Part shown: positions 24,414 to 32,401 of the stretch, piece by piece | Position numbering within the stretch: position 1 is the stretch's first letter | Layout of the letters: each line of letters begins with the position of its first letter | Source: Streptomyces viridiviolaceus | GTDB lineage: Bacteria; Actinomycetota; Actinomycetes; Streptomycetales; Streptomycetaceae | Length of the DNA stretch: 64,000 bases | NCBI RefSeq assembly: GCF_014650995.1 | Contig: NZ_BMWA01000005.1 | Coordinates: forward strand, 33,658 to 97,657 | Direction of reading: 5' to 3' | Notes under the pieces: model-generated | The model's input: the letters and a program-made list of their open reading frames with translations, nothing else | Databases searched by the model: none | Told to the model about the DNA's origin: nothing | Translations under genes and position numbers: made by a program

Positions 24414-25196
24414 TCAGCGCCCGCGCAGCCGGTGGCGCTTGCGCCAGGCCACCACCACGCCCGCAAGGCCCGGCAGGGCGATGCAGGCCAGCGCGATCAG
24501 GAAGGCCGGCGACGTGGGGGCGGAGGCGCGGGCGCCGGCCACCACGTAGGCGGCGGTGTTCGGGATCGACCCGAGGGCCGTCGCGCACAGGAACGGCAGC
24601 AGGCCCATGCGGGAGACGGCCGCGCAGTAGTTGGCGGCGGCGAACGGCACACCGGGGAACAGCCGCGCCGCCAGCATCGAGCGGAATCCGTGCCGGCTGA
24701 GCTGCCCGTCCGCGGCCTTCAGCCACTTGCCCCGCAGCAGCGGACGCAGCGCCTCCTGCCCCAGCATCCGGCCGAGGCAGAAGGCGATCCCGGCGCCGAG
24801 CACCGTGCCCGCCAGGGCCGAGGCGAGGCCGAACTGCGAACCGAACAGGGCTCCGGCCGCGAGGTTCAGCAGCGGGCGGGGCACGAACGCGACGGTGCAC
24901 AGGCCGTAGGCCACCGCGTACGCCACCGCCGCCGCGGCTCCGCCGAGCTGCGGCGGCCAGCCGTGCACGAGCAGCTTCTGCGGTTCGAACAGCAGCACCG
25001 TCCCCGCGGCCGAGGCCAGCAGGGCGACGAGCAGCGACAGCCGGGACCACGGCGAGAGCAGCACTCTCGTCACGCGGGCGGCGAAGCCGGCCGGGGCGGC
25101 CGGAGCGGCGGTGACCGCGGCGACGGCGAGTTCCGTCGCGGTGGCCCGGGGAGAGGCCGTGGCGGTGCCCCCAGAGCGGGTGGTGGCATCGAGCAT
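24414..25196 (-). CDS. TVP38/TMEM64 family membrane protein
   Basis: A 260-residue integral membrane protein of the VTT/SNARE-associated (DedA-related) superfamily. The conserved region includes CTVAFVPRPLLNLAAGALFG, the GAGIAFCLGRMLG helix and ARLFPGVPFAAANYCAA, where the Arg-Pro turn is typical. Relatives scramble or move lipids; the role here is unknown. The N-terminus (about 40 residues) is Ala/Thr-rich and cytoplasmic. It ends 7 bp from the thiolase stop, tail to tail. TAGTGT is 6 bases upstream of the ATG, suggesting leaderless expression. Confidence 0.87.
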   Translation of the reverse strand: MLDATTRSGGTATASPRATATELAVAAVTAAPAAPAGFAARVTRVLLSPWSRLSLLVALLASAAGTVLLFEPQKLLVHGWPPQLGGAAAAVAYAVAYGLCTVAFVPRPLLNLAAGALFGSQFGLASALAGTVLGAGIAFCLGRMLGQEALRPLLRGKWLKAADGQLSRHGFRSMLAARLFPGVPFAAANYCAAVSRMGLLPFLCATALGSIPNTAAYVVAGARASAPTSPAFLIALACIALPGLAGVVVAWRKRHRLRGR

Positions 25197-25245
25197 CCGG
25201 TGACACTAACCGACAAATGTGTGTGATCGCCGTATGGTGCGTCTC

Positions 25246-25968
25246 ATGAGCGTCACAACGGCGCGAACTCCGGACGCGCCACGCAGCCCCCTCGCCGACA
25301 CCGTCCTGGAGCGGCTCACCGCCCACTACGCGGCCGCGGCGGACCCCGAGCGGGCCCTCGCCATGCGCGCCTACATGAAGGACGTCGCCCCCTTCCTCGG
25401 CCTGGCCACCCCCGAGCGCCGCGCCCTGTCCCGCGCCGTTCTGAAGGGCACGCCGGCTCCGGACGAGGCGGACTGCACCGCGATCGCGCTGCGCTGCTGG
25501 CGGTTGCCCGAGCGCGAGTACCACTACTTCGCCGTCGACCTCCTGTGCCGCCACGCGCGGCACTGCTCCTCCGGCCTGCTGCCCGTGGTCCGGCACCTGC
25601 TGACCACCGTGCCCTGGTGGGACACCGTCGACCCGCTCGCCGCGCACGTGGTCGGCACGCTGGTCGCCGCCGACCGGCGGCTCACGGCCGACATGGACGC
25701 GTGGATCGCCGGCGACGACCTGTGGCTCGCCCGCGCCGCCCTGCTCCACCAACTGCGCTACAAGGAGCGCACCGACACCGGCCGCCTCTTCGACTACTGC
25801 CTGCGCCGGTCCCAGGACGGCGGCTTCTTCGTCCGCAAGGCCGTCGGCTGGTGCCTGCGCGAGTACGCCAAGACCGACCCGGACGCCGTACGCGGCTTCG
25901 TCGCCGAACACGGGCACGCCCTCGCCCCGCTGTCCGTGCGGGAGGCGCTGCGGAACATCGGGCCGTGA
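25246..25968 (+). CDS. DNA alkylation repair protein (AlkD-like)
   Basis: A 240-residue HEAT-repeat DNA glycosylase of the AlkC/AlkD superfamily. Recognisable pieces are AMRAYMKDVAPFLGLATPER, the AVDLLCRHAR helix, VPWWDTVDPLAAHVVG (the family's W-D segment) and FFVRKAVGWCLREYAKTDP. It should remove bulky or cationic alkylated bases without flipping them. ATG 25246 has no ribosome site, while TATGGT (25233-25238) lies 7 bases upstream, so a leaderless transcript is likely; in-frame ATG 25234 is less plausible. It is divergent from the TVP38 gene. Confidence 0.9.
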   Translation: MSVTTARTPDAPRSPLADTVLERLTAHYAAAADPERALAMRAYMKDVAPFLGLATPERRALSRAVLKGTPAPDEADCTAIALRCWRLPEREYHYFAVDLLCRHARHCSSGLLPVVRHLLTTVPWWDTVDPLAAHVVGTLVAADRRLTADMDAWIAGDDLWLARAALLHQLRYKERTDTGRLFDYCLRRSQDGGFFVRKAVGWCLREYAKTDPDAVRGFVAEHGHALAPLSVREALRNIGP

Positions 25969-26034
25969 CGGCTCGGACTCCGGTGCGCTGAAAACCATTC
26001 GACGCGGGACCAGGCGTCGGCAATGATCGGCGTC

Positions 26035-26136
26035 ATGTTCCGGTACGCCTTCCTCCTCGCCGCATCCGCCGCAGCGGATGCCCCGAAGGCTGCCGTTCCC
26101 CACTTCCTGACCGCCGTCGACGGCGCCCGAAGCTGA
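26035..26136 (+). CDS. Possible 33-residue leader ORF upstream of EF-Tu
   Basis: ATG 26035 to TGA 26136 encodes 33 residues, beginning [20 protein letters not shown] and ending VDGARS. Third positions are GC-rich as in real genes. No ribosome site is seen; AATGAT lies 7 bases upstream. An 8-bp stem GCATCCGC/GCGGATGC (26062-26081) lies inside it, and another hairpin starts 2 bases after its stop. I do not recognise the peptide. It may be a leader peptide or simply an artefact. Confidence 0.4.
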   Translation: MFRYAFLLAASAAADAPKAAVPHFLTAVDGARS

Positions 26137-26138
26137 CT

Positions 26139-26173
26139 CTCCCCGGATCGTCCGGCGGACCCCGCAGGGGGAG
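26139..26173 (+). promoter_or_regulatory. Hairpin between leader ORF and EF-Tu gene
   Basis: An outer stem CTCCCC/GGGGAG (26139-26144 with 26168-26173) encloses an inner stem GTCC-GGC-GGAC (26150-26160). It lies 2 bases after the 33-codon ORF and about 55 bases before the EF-Tu ATG. It could be an attenuator or an mRNA stabiliser; there is no U-tract. Confidence 0.45.
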
Positions 26174-26227
26174 GGTCGGCGAGTTCCCGGGGTCCCCATC
26201 ACCACCACGAGGCTTCGAGGTATCGCC

Positions 26228-27397
26228 ATGCCCAAGACGGCGTACGTCCGCACCAAACCGCATCTCAACATCGGCACGATGGGTCACGTCGACCACGGCA
26301 AGACCACACTGACGGCCGCCATCACCAAGGTCCTCGCCGAGCGCGGCGCCGGCACGTTCGTCCCGTTCGACCGCATCGACCGGGCGCCGGAGGAGGCGGC
26401 GCGCGGCATCACCATCAACATCGCGCACGTCGAGTACGAGACCGACACCCGGCACTACGCGCACGTCGACATGCCCGGCCACGCCGACTACGTCAAGAAC
26501 ATGGTCACCGGCGCCGCCCAGCTCGACGGGGCCATCCTCGTCGTCTCCGCGCTCGACGGGATCATGCCGCAGACCGCCGAACACGTCCTGCTCGCCCGGC
26601 AGGTGGGCGTCGACCACATCGTCGTCGCCCTCAACAAGGCCGACGCCGGGGACGAGGAGCTGAGCGACCTCGTCGAACTGGAGGTCCGCGAACTGCTCAC
26701 CGCCCACGGGTACGGCGGGGACACGGTACCCGTCGTACGGGTCTCGGGGCTGAAGGCCCTGGAGGGCGACCCGCGGTGGACGGCGTCCGTCGAGGCGCTG
26801 CTCGACGCCGTGGACACCTACGTGCCGATGCCGGAGCGGTATCTGGACGCGCCGTTCCTGCTGTCGGTCGAGAACGTGCTCACCATCACCGGCCGGGGCA
26901 CCGTCGTGACCGGCGCGGTCGAGCGGGGCACAGTCCGCGTCGGCGACCGGGTCGAGGTGCTCGGGGCGTCCGTGGAGACGGTGGTCACCGGCCTGGAGAC
27001 CTTCGGCAAGCCCATGGAGGAGGCGCAGGCCGGGGACAACGTGGCGCTGCTGCTGCGCGGCGTCGCCCGCGACACGGTGCGCCGCGGGCACGTGGTCGCC
27101 GCGCCGGGCAGCGTCGTGCCCGCCAGGCGCTTCTCGGCGCAGGTGTACGTGCTCTCGGCGCGCGAGGGCGGGCGTGCGACGGCGGTGACCACCGGGTACC
27201 GGCCGCAGTTCTACATCCGTACGGCGGACGTGGTCGGTGACATCGACCTCGGCGAGACGGCCGTCGCCCGGCCGGGCGACACGGTCACCATGACGGTCGA
27301 ACTCGGACGTGACGTGCCCCTGGAGCCGGGGCTCGGCTTCGCGATCCGCGAGGGCGGTCGGACCGTCGGGGCGGGCACCGTCACGTCCGTGGCCTGA
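26228..27397 (+). CDS. tuf: Elongation factor Tu paralog (EF-Tu3-like)
   Basis: A 389-residue EF-Tu GTPase delivering aminoacyl-tRNA to the ribosome, shorter and more divergent than the 397-residue housekeeping form. G motifs: GHVDHGKT (19-26), RGITI (59-63), DMPGH (81-85, where canonical EF-Tu has DCPGH), NKAD (136-139), and SGLKA where SALKA is usual. It stands alone rather than behind rpsL-rpsG-fusA, so it matches the extra tuf gene (tuf3 type) known in some Streptomyces. GAGG precedes the ATG weakly. A possible leader ORF and hairpin lie upstream, and a long stem follows at 27409. Confidence 0.92.
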   Translation: MPKTAYVRTKPHLNIGTMGHVDHGKTTLTAAITKVLAERGAGTFVPFDRIDRAPEEAARGITINIAHVEYETDTRHYAHVDMPGHADYVKNMVTGAAQLDGAILVVSALDGIMPQTAEHVLLARQVGVDHIVVALNKADAGDEELSDLVELEVRELLTAHGYGGDTVPVVRVSGLKALEGDPRWTASVEALLDAVDTYVPMPERYLDAPFLLSVENVLTITGRGTVVTGAVERGTVRVGDRVEVLGASVETVVTGLETFGKPMEEAQAGDNVALLLRGVARDTVRRGHVVAAPGSVVPARRFSAQVYVLSAREGGRATAVTTGYRPQFYIRTADVVGDIDLGETAVARPGDTVTMTVELGRDVPLEPGLGFAIREGGRTVGAGTVTSVA

Positions 27398-27408
27398 GCG
27401 TGGTCCGT

Positions 27409-27481
27409 GCGCGGGGACTGCGGACGCGTCGTGGCCGGTCGCGCCCGCGCGGCGGAGCCGCATGCCGACGCAGTCCCGCGC
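27409..27481 (+). terminator. Long stem after the EF-Tu gene
   Basis: GCGCGGGGACTGCG (27409-27422) pairs, with one bulged G, with CGCAGTCCCGCGC (27469-27481). The enclosed 46 bases can fold further. It is the likely transcription end of the EF-Tu gene. Confidence 0.55.
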
Positions 27482-27515
27482 CTCTTCGGGGGCTGGACAC
27501 AGGCACAATGAGGAG

Positions 27516-28361
27516 GTGAACGAAGCGATACCCGTCACCCGGGTCACCGACCAGGGGACCGCCAAGCTCATGCCGGACGTCGACCGGAAGCGGGCGTGGC
27601 TGCTCACGGTCGACGGGGCGCCGCAGTCCTACGTCGACCTGGACGAGCCGGCGCATCTGGAGTTCGAGTACGCGCGGCGGCTCGGGCACGTGCTGGACAC
27701 CGTGGCCGAGCCGGGGCGTCCGCTGGACGTGGTGCACCTCGGCGGGGGTGCGCTCACCCTGCCCCGCTACCTGGCCGTGACCCGGCCCGGCTCCCGGCAG
27801 GACGTGGTGGAGGCCGACCGGGGTCTGCTGGAGCTGGTAGCCGAGCACCTCCCGCTGCCGGCGGGCGCGGGCATCGAGGCGCACGCCGCCGACGCCCGGG
27901 CCTGGCTGGCGGACGCGCCCTCGGACTCGGCCGACGTCGTCGTCGCCGACGTCTTCGGCGGCTCCCGCGTGCCCGCCGGGTTGGCCTCGGTCGGCTACGC
28001 ACGAGAGGCCGAGCGCGTCCTGCGGGCGGACGGCGTCCACCTGGCCAACCTGGCCGACGCGGCGCCGTTCGCCTTCCTGCGCTCGCAGCTCGCCGGGTTC
28101 GCCACGCTCTTCGAGGAGCTGGTGCTGATCGCCGAGCCGGGGGTGCTGCGCGGGCGCCGCTTCGGCAACGCGGTCGTCGTCGCCTCGCACCGGCCCCTCG
28201 ACACGGCGGCGCTGGCCCGGCGCGCGGCCGCCGACGCCTTCCCGGCGCGGGTCGAACACGGGCCGGCCCTGCGGGACTTCATCGGCGCCGCCCGGCCGGT
28301 GCGGGACGAGGACGCCGTACCGTCACCCGAGCCCCCCGACGGGTCGTTCGGCATCGGCTGA
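27516..28361 (+). CDS. Spermidine-synthase-like methyltransferase-fold protein
   Basis: A 281-residue protein with the Rossmann methyltransferase/aminopropyltransferase fold. The nucleotide-binding loop VVHLGGGALTLPRYLA, the acidic second strand (QDVVEADRGLLE), ADARAWL and VVVADVFGG are all visible. It follows the PABS (spermidine synthase) pattern, but the polyamine-binding residues are not obvious, so the true reaction is unknown. GTG 27516 directly abuts GAGGAG, too close for a normal ribosome site, while CACAAT lies 6 bases upstream; a leaderless start is possible. Its last 39 bases overlap the MFS gene tail to tail. Confidence 0.82.
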   Translation: MNEAIPVTRVTDQGTAKLMPDVDRKRAWLLTVDGAPQSYVDLDEPAHLEFEYARRLGHVLDTVAEPGRPLDVVHLGGGALTLPRYLAVTRPGSRQDVVEADRGLLELVAEHLPLPAGAGIEAHAADARAWLADAPSDSADVVVADVFGGSRVPAGLASVGYAREAERVLRADGVHLANLADAAPFAFLRSQLAGFATLFEELVLIAEPGVLRGRRFGNAVVVASHRPLDTAALARRAAADAFPARVEHGPALRDFIGAARPVRDEDAVPSPEPPDGSFGIG

Positions 28362-29609
28362 GCCGTCGGCGCCGTCAGGGACGCCCCGCGCCACGGGCGT
28401 CGTCCGGCGGCGCAGGTTCCGCACGTCCGGCACGCACAGCACCGCCGCCGTGACCAGGACCACCAGCGCGGCGCAGCCCCACAGGGACGCCGTCCGCCCG
28501 AAGGCGACCTCCGCCGGTCCGGCCAGTGCCGTCGCCAGCGGCACCAGCGCGACGGAGCCGAACCAGTCGTAGGCCGAGACCCGCGAGAGCTTGTCCTCCG
28601 GTATCTCCTGGTGCAGCGCGGTCATCCAGGAGACGCCGAAGATCTCCAGCGTCACCCCGGTCAGGAACATCACCGCGCACAGCGCCGCGGCCGGCACCGG
28701 CACGGCGAGCGCGGCGGACGGCAGGGCCAGCGGGAAGACGCACAGGGTGCCGGCGAGCAGCAGGCGGCGCGGCTTCCACCGGGTCATCAGCAGGGCGCCG
28801 ACGACCGTGCCCGCCCCGAAGAAGCCCAGGGCGAGTCCCCAGGGCCCCGCCCCGCCCAGGTGATCGCGGGCGACGAGCGGACCGTAGACCGCGTCGGCGG
28901 CGCCGACGACCGCGTTGGCGACGGAGAACTGCACGACGATGCCCCACAGCCACGGCCGGCCGGCGAACTCCCGCCAGCCGTCCCGCAGGTCGGCGAGCAG
29001 GCCGCCGCCCGGCGCCCGTGGCGGGATGTGACCCACGTCGAGGAAGGCACGCAGGGCCCCGGCGACCGCGAACGCCGCCGCGTCCGCCGCGAGCACCCAG
29101 CCCGGTCCGGCCGCGGCGACCATCGCGCCGCCGAGGGCCGCGCCGCCCAGTCCGGCGCCCTGCATCGCCATCCGGAACACCGCGAAGGCACGGCCGGCCT
29201 GTTCGCCCTGGACCGAGGACATCAGCATGCCCTCGGCCGCCGGACTGAAGAACGCCTGGCCGGTGCCGCCGAGCGCGGTCAGCAGCATCATCTGCCACAG
29301 CTGCGGCTCGCCGGCGAGCACGAGCACGGCGAACGCGCCCTGCGAGAGGCAGTTGAGGGCGTTGGCCGCGACCATCACCCGATGCCGCGGGAGCCGGTCC
29401 GCCACGGCGCCGCCGATCAGCAGGAACAGCACCAGCGGCAGCGTGCGGGCGGCGGCCACCAGACCGACGTCGCCGCCGTCGCCGCCGGCCTCCAGCACGG
29501 CGAACGCGGCGGCGATCAGCGCACCGTTGCTGCCGAGGCTCGTGATCACGGCGGCGGCGGTCAGCAGGGAGTAGTTGCGGCCCGCCCAGGCGGGGCGCCG
29601 GCGGGACAT
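28323..29609 (-). CDS. MFS transporter (exporter type)
   Basis: A 428-residue major facilitator of the EntS/MFS_3-like group with about 12 hydrophobic helices. The loop 2-3 motif reads GGAVADRLPRHRVMV, a good match to the GxxaDRxxRR signature. FFSPAAEGMLMSSVQGEQ and ALHQEIPEDKLSRVSAYDWF are typical of this exporter branch. The substrate is unknown. I start at ATG 29609. The C-terminal tail is charged and disordered and overlaps the upstream convergent gene by 39 bp. Confidence 0.9.
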   Translation of the reverse strand: MSRRRPAWAGRNYSLLTAAAVITSLGSNGALIAAAFAVLEAGGDGGDVGLVAAARTLPLVLFLLIGGAVADRLPRHRVMVAANALNCLSQGAFAVLVLAGEPQLWQMMLLTALGGTGQAFFSPAAEGMLMSSVQGEQAGRAFAVFRMAMQGAGLGGAALGGAMVAAAGPGWVLAADAAAFAVAGALRAFLDVGHIPPRAPGGGLLADLRDGWREFAGRPWLWGIVVQFSVANAVVGAADAVYGPLVARDHLGGAGPWGLALGFFGAGTVVGALLMTRWKPRRLLLAGTLCVFPLALPSAALAVPVPAAALCAVMFLTGVTLEIFGVSWMTALHQEIPEDKLSRVSAYDWFGSVALVPLATALAGPAEVAFGRTASLWGCAALVVLVTAAVLCVPDVRNLRRRTTPVARGVPDGADGSADAERPVGGLG

Positions 29610-29693
29610 GGGCGAAGACAGCACCTCGAGACTATCGCCGCGGCGGGACCGACTTGCCAAATGCGATGGGGTGCCCGCCCGCGCCTCCCGGCC

Positions 29694-30722
29694 TCAGGAC
29701 TCCGTCGGAGGGGCTTCCGTGAGGCGCACGGTGCTCAGGATCTTCTGGACCGTCGCCTCCGGGATCTCGTCGTCGACGCCCTTGGCGCCGTACAGGTTCC
29801 AGGTGACGAAGTCGCCGGCGCCGTTCTTGAACGCGAAGGTGATGGCCTTGCCCTCGCTGTCGCACTTGCCCTTCTGGGGTGTGCCCTGGGAGTACGCCGT
29901 GGCGACGCTGCCCTCGATGCCGGAGGCCGTCTTGTAGGGCTTGGGCTTGCCGTACTTCACGCTCTTCTTGTCCGGCTGCGTGTAGCCGCCGAAGATCCAC
30001 CACGGCACGCGGGTCTCGGCCGCCATGTCCGCGTCCTTGGCGCCGCTCTCACCGCGGGTGCCGGCCGTGGCGAGGGCGGTGTCCTCCTCGCGGCCGTCCT
30101 TGTTCTCGTCGCTCGTGCACCACTTGGACTTGAGGTAGGCCGGAGCGGTGACGGTCGTGCGGTCCATCTTGCCGTCCTTCTCCTCCCACTCGAAGCCGAC
30201 GCTGGTGTCGGTGTTCTCGATCTCCCACTCGGGAGGTACGTCGAACATGGTGCCGAAGCGCGGGTTGGCGACGACCTTCCAGCCAGGGACGGTCGCCTTC
30301 AACTCGCCGTCGCCCCGGGGATTGTCCCCGGAACCGGACTCGCTCGGGTCGGTGGTCGGCGCGTCGGACTTGTCGTCCGTGGAAGCGGTCGCCGTCGGCT
30401 TCTTGCTCTTGCCGTCGTCCGCCGTGTCGTCCTTGTCGCCGCCGAGCACCAGGAACCCGGTGACACCGGCGGCCACGACCACGGCGAGCGCCGCCACGAC
30501 GGCGACCAGCTTCGTCCGGTTGCCGCCGCCCCCGCCGCCCTGGGGCGGTGCGGGCGCGCCCGCGGGCTGGGGAGCCCCCCACTGCGGCTGCTGTCCGTAG
30601 GGGCCCGTCTGCTGGTATCCGGGCTGCTGGTACGGATTCGGCTGCTGGTACCCCGGCTGCTGGTACGGGTTGTTCGTCTGCGGGTTCTGCTCGCCCCCGG
30701 GCGGCTGCTGTCCTGGCCACAT
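29694..30722 (-). CDS. Membrane-anchored protein with PQ-rich cytoplasmic tail (paralog 1)
   Basis: A 342-residue single-pass protein. Residues 1-65 are Pro/Gln/Gly/Tyr-rich with NPYQQPGYQQ repeats. Residues about 69-95 form one transmembrane helix (LVAVVAALAVVVAAGVTGFL), followed by a Ser/Thr/Asp linker and an extracellular domain of about 200 residues with two cysteines (KWCTSDENK, KGKCDSEGK) that may pair. The layout resembles other actinobacterial PknB-type or cell-wall sensor proteins, but the domain is unassigned. It is a tandem paralog of the next gene. TAGGGT lies 8 bases before the ATG. Confidence 0.8.
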   Translation of the reverse strand: MWPGQQPPGGEQNPQTNNPYQQPGYQQPNPYQQPGYQQTGPYGQQPQWGAPQPAGAPAPPQGGGGGGNRTKLVAVVAALAVVVAAGVTGFLVLGGDKDDTADDGKSKKPTATASTDDKSDAPTTDPSESGSGDNPRGDGELKATVPGWKVVANPRFGTMFDVPPEWEIENTDTSVGFEWEEKDGKMDRTTVTAPAYLKSKWCTSDENKDGREEDTALATAGTRGESGAKDADMAAETRVPWWIFGGYTQPDKKSVKYGKPKPYKTASGIEGSVATAYSQGTPQKGKCDSEGKAITFAFKNGAGDFVTWNLYGAKGVDDEIPEATVQKILSTVRLTEAPPTES

Positions 30723-30820
30723 GGGCAGCAACCCTAGTGCCGCCCAGGACACGATTCGGTCACCGGGCCTTGTCAGGGACGTACCGAAGTCAGGGCACGG
30801 AAGTCGGAACGCACGTTCCC

Positions 30821-31756
30821 TCAGGAGTCCGCCGGCACGTACTCCCTGACGGTGCCGAGGATTTTCCGGACCGTCGCGTCCGGGACCTCGTCGTCGACGC
30901 CCGCGGCGCCGAAGAACGACCAGGAGACGAGGTCGCCGTCGGCGGACTCGAAGGCGAACGTCGTGGCCTTGCCGTCCCCGTCGCACGTGCCCTTCTTCAC
31001 GACACCGGAGGACCGCGAGGTGGCCAGGCTGCCCGTCACCCCGGACGCGGTGGTGAAGGAGGTCACCGGGCCCGTCGAGACCTTGTCGCGGGCAGGCTGG
31101 GCATAGGCCCCGTAGGCCCACTGCGCCGAGTCCGACCGGGCGATCTCCTCGGTGTCGTGCGCACCGTCGTTGCCGCGCGTGCCCACGGACGCCAGTGGTG
31201 TGTGGTCGACCGAGCCGTCCCGGTCGTCGTCCGAGCCGCACCACCGCTCCTCCAGGACGGCAGGGGCCTTCATGGCGACCAGGGGCTTCTCCTCGGGGTC
31301 GTCGTCCTCGGCGACGTAGGTGACCCAGTCCGGCGACTGCCGCGTCCAGGCGGCCGGTACGTCGAAGGCGATGCCGAGGTCCGGGTTGGCCACCACGTTC
31401 CAGCCGTCGACGGTCGGCTTCAGGTCGTCGTCCCCGTTGCGCGGGTCGTCGGCAGGGGACGCGGAGGTGGAGCCGGAGGCCGGGGCGGGGCCGGGTTCGG
31501 CCCGGTCGGCCTCGCCGCCGCCCAGCAGGACGACACCGGTGACGGCGGCGGCGACCACGACGGCCGCGGCGGCGACGATCGCCACCGCCTTCGTGCGGCG
31601 GGGCCCCGGGCCGCCGCCGGCCGGCGGCGGCCCGGTGACCGTGGGGGCGTTCCAGGGGGCGGGCTGCTGCTGCCCGGCGTACGGGCCGGGCTGCCGGTAC
31701 GGGTCGGTCTGTCCCGGGTTCGGACCCCCGGTGGGTGACTGCTCTCCTGGCCGCAT
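30821..31756 (-). CDS. Membrane-anchored protein, tandem paralog 2
   Basis: A 311-residue paralog of the protein at 29694-30722 with the same plan: a Pro/Gly-rich cytoplasmic tail beginning MRPGEQSPTGGPN, one helix (AVAIVAAAAVVVAAAVTGVV), a linker and an extracellular domain. Shared blocks include WNVVANPDLGIAFDVP, RWCGSDDDRDG and VDDEVPDATVRKILGTVRE. The two cysteines of the pair are conserved. Both genes carry a -10-like hexamer 8 bases before the ATG (here TATGCT). Duplication followed by divergence is clear; the function is unknown. Confidence 0.8.
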   Translation of the reverse strand: MRPGEQSPTGGPNPGQTDPYRQPGPYAGQQQPAPWNAPTVTGPPPAGGGPGPRRTKAVAIVAAAAVVVAAAVTGVVLLGGGEADRAEPGPAPASGSTSASPADDPRNGDDDLKPTVDGWNVVANPDLGIAFDVPAAWTRQSPDWVTYVAEDDDPEEKPLVAMKAPAVLEERWCGSDDDRDGSVDHTPLASVGTRGNDGAHDTEEIARSDSAQWAYGAYAQPARDKVSTGPVTSFTTASGVTGSLATSRSSGVVKKGTCDGDGKATTFAFESADGDLVSWSFFGAAGVDDEVPDATVRKILGTVREYVPADS

Positions 31757-31826
31757 GGGCGGCAAGCATACGGAGATCGTCGCGGGCACCTGGCCCTCGG
31801 ATGCTACTCATGGGTAACCTTCCGCC

Positions 31827-32279
31827 ATGAGCGCAGACCAGATGTCGATCGGCGAGATGCTCGCCGCCACGGTGCCGATGGTGCGGACCCTGAACCTCGA
31901 GTACCGGGAGACCACCCCGGAGAAGGCCGTCCTGGCCCTCCCGGACCAGAGCGAGTACCGCAACCACGTCGGCGGACCGCACGCCGGAGCCATGTTCACG
32001 CTGGGCGAGTCGGCCAGCGGCGCGATCGTCCTGGCCGCCTTCGGCGACCAGCTCTCCCGTGCCGTGCCGCTGCCGGTCACCGCCGAGATCGCGTTCAAGA
32101 AGATCGCGCTGGGTCCCGTCACGGCCACCGCGACCCTCGGCCGCCCGATCGCCGAGGTCGTCGCCGAGCTGGACGAGGGCAAGCGGCCGGAGTTCCCGGT
32201 GAGCGTCGCCATCCAGCGGGAGGACGGCGCGGTCACGGGGGAGATGACCGTCATGTGGACCCTGCGCCCCAACGGCTGA
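31827..32279 (+). CDS. Hotdog-fold thioesterase (DUF4442-like)
   Basis: A 150-residue hotdog-fold protein related to PaaI/YiiD-type thioesterases and DUF4442. The central helix region NHVGGPHAGAMFTLGESASG contains the usual His-Gly-type active-site neighbourhood, and GEMTVMWTLRPNG closes the sheet. It probably hydrolyses acyl-CoA or acyl-ACP; the substrate is unknown. TAACCT lies exactly 6 bases before the ATG without a ribosome site, so it is probably leaderless. It is divergent from the membrane paralogs. Confidence 0.85.
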   Translation: MSADQMSIGEMLAATVPMVRTLNLEYRETTPEKAVLALPDQSEYRNHVGGPHAGAMFTLGESASGAIVLAAFGDQLSRAVPLPVTAEIAFKKIALGPVTATATLGRPIAEVVAELDEGKRPEFPVSVAIQREDGAVTGEMTVMWTLRPNG

Positions 32280-32348
32280 GCCGCGCCGTCCCCGTGCCCG
32301 CGACGGCGCGACCCGGGGGACGCGGGCGCGCTTCCCCGACCGGGTAGG

Positions 32349-32381
32349 CTTCCCGGGTGCGCCACGCGCGCACCCGGGAAG
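32349..32381 (+). promoter_or_regulatory. 13-bp hairpin just upstream of the dedA ribosome site
   Basis: CTTCCCGGGTGCG pairs perfectly with CGCACCCGGGAAG around a 7-base loop. The GGAGGG site of the dedA gene begins 7 bases later. It may terminate the upstream thioesterase transcript or gate translation of dedA. Confidence 0.7.
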
Positions 32382-32401
32382 CGAATGCGGAGGGTCTGGC
32401 G

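Noticed and set aside
28611..30737. 708-codon plus-strand frame opposite the MFS and membrane paralog genes
   Set aside because: It spans two clear minus-strand genes, is Gly/Arg/Val biased, and shows no domains.
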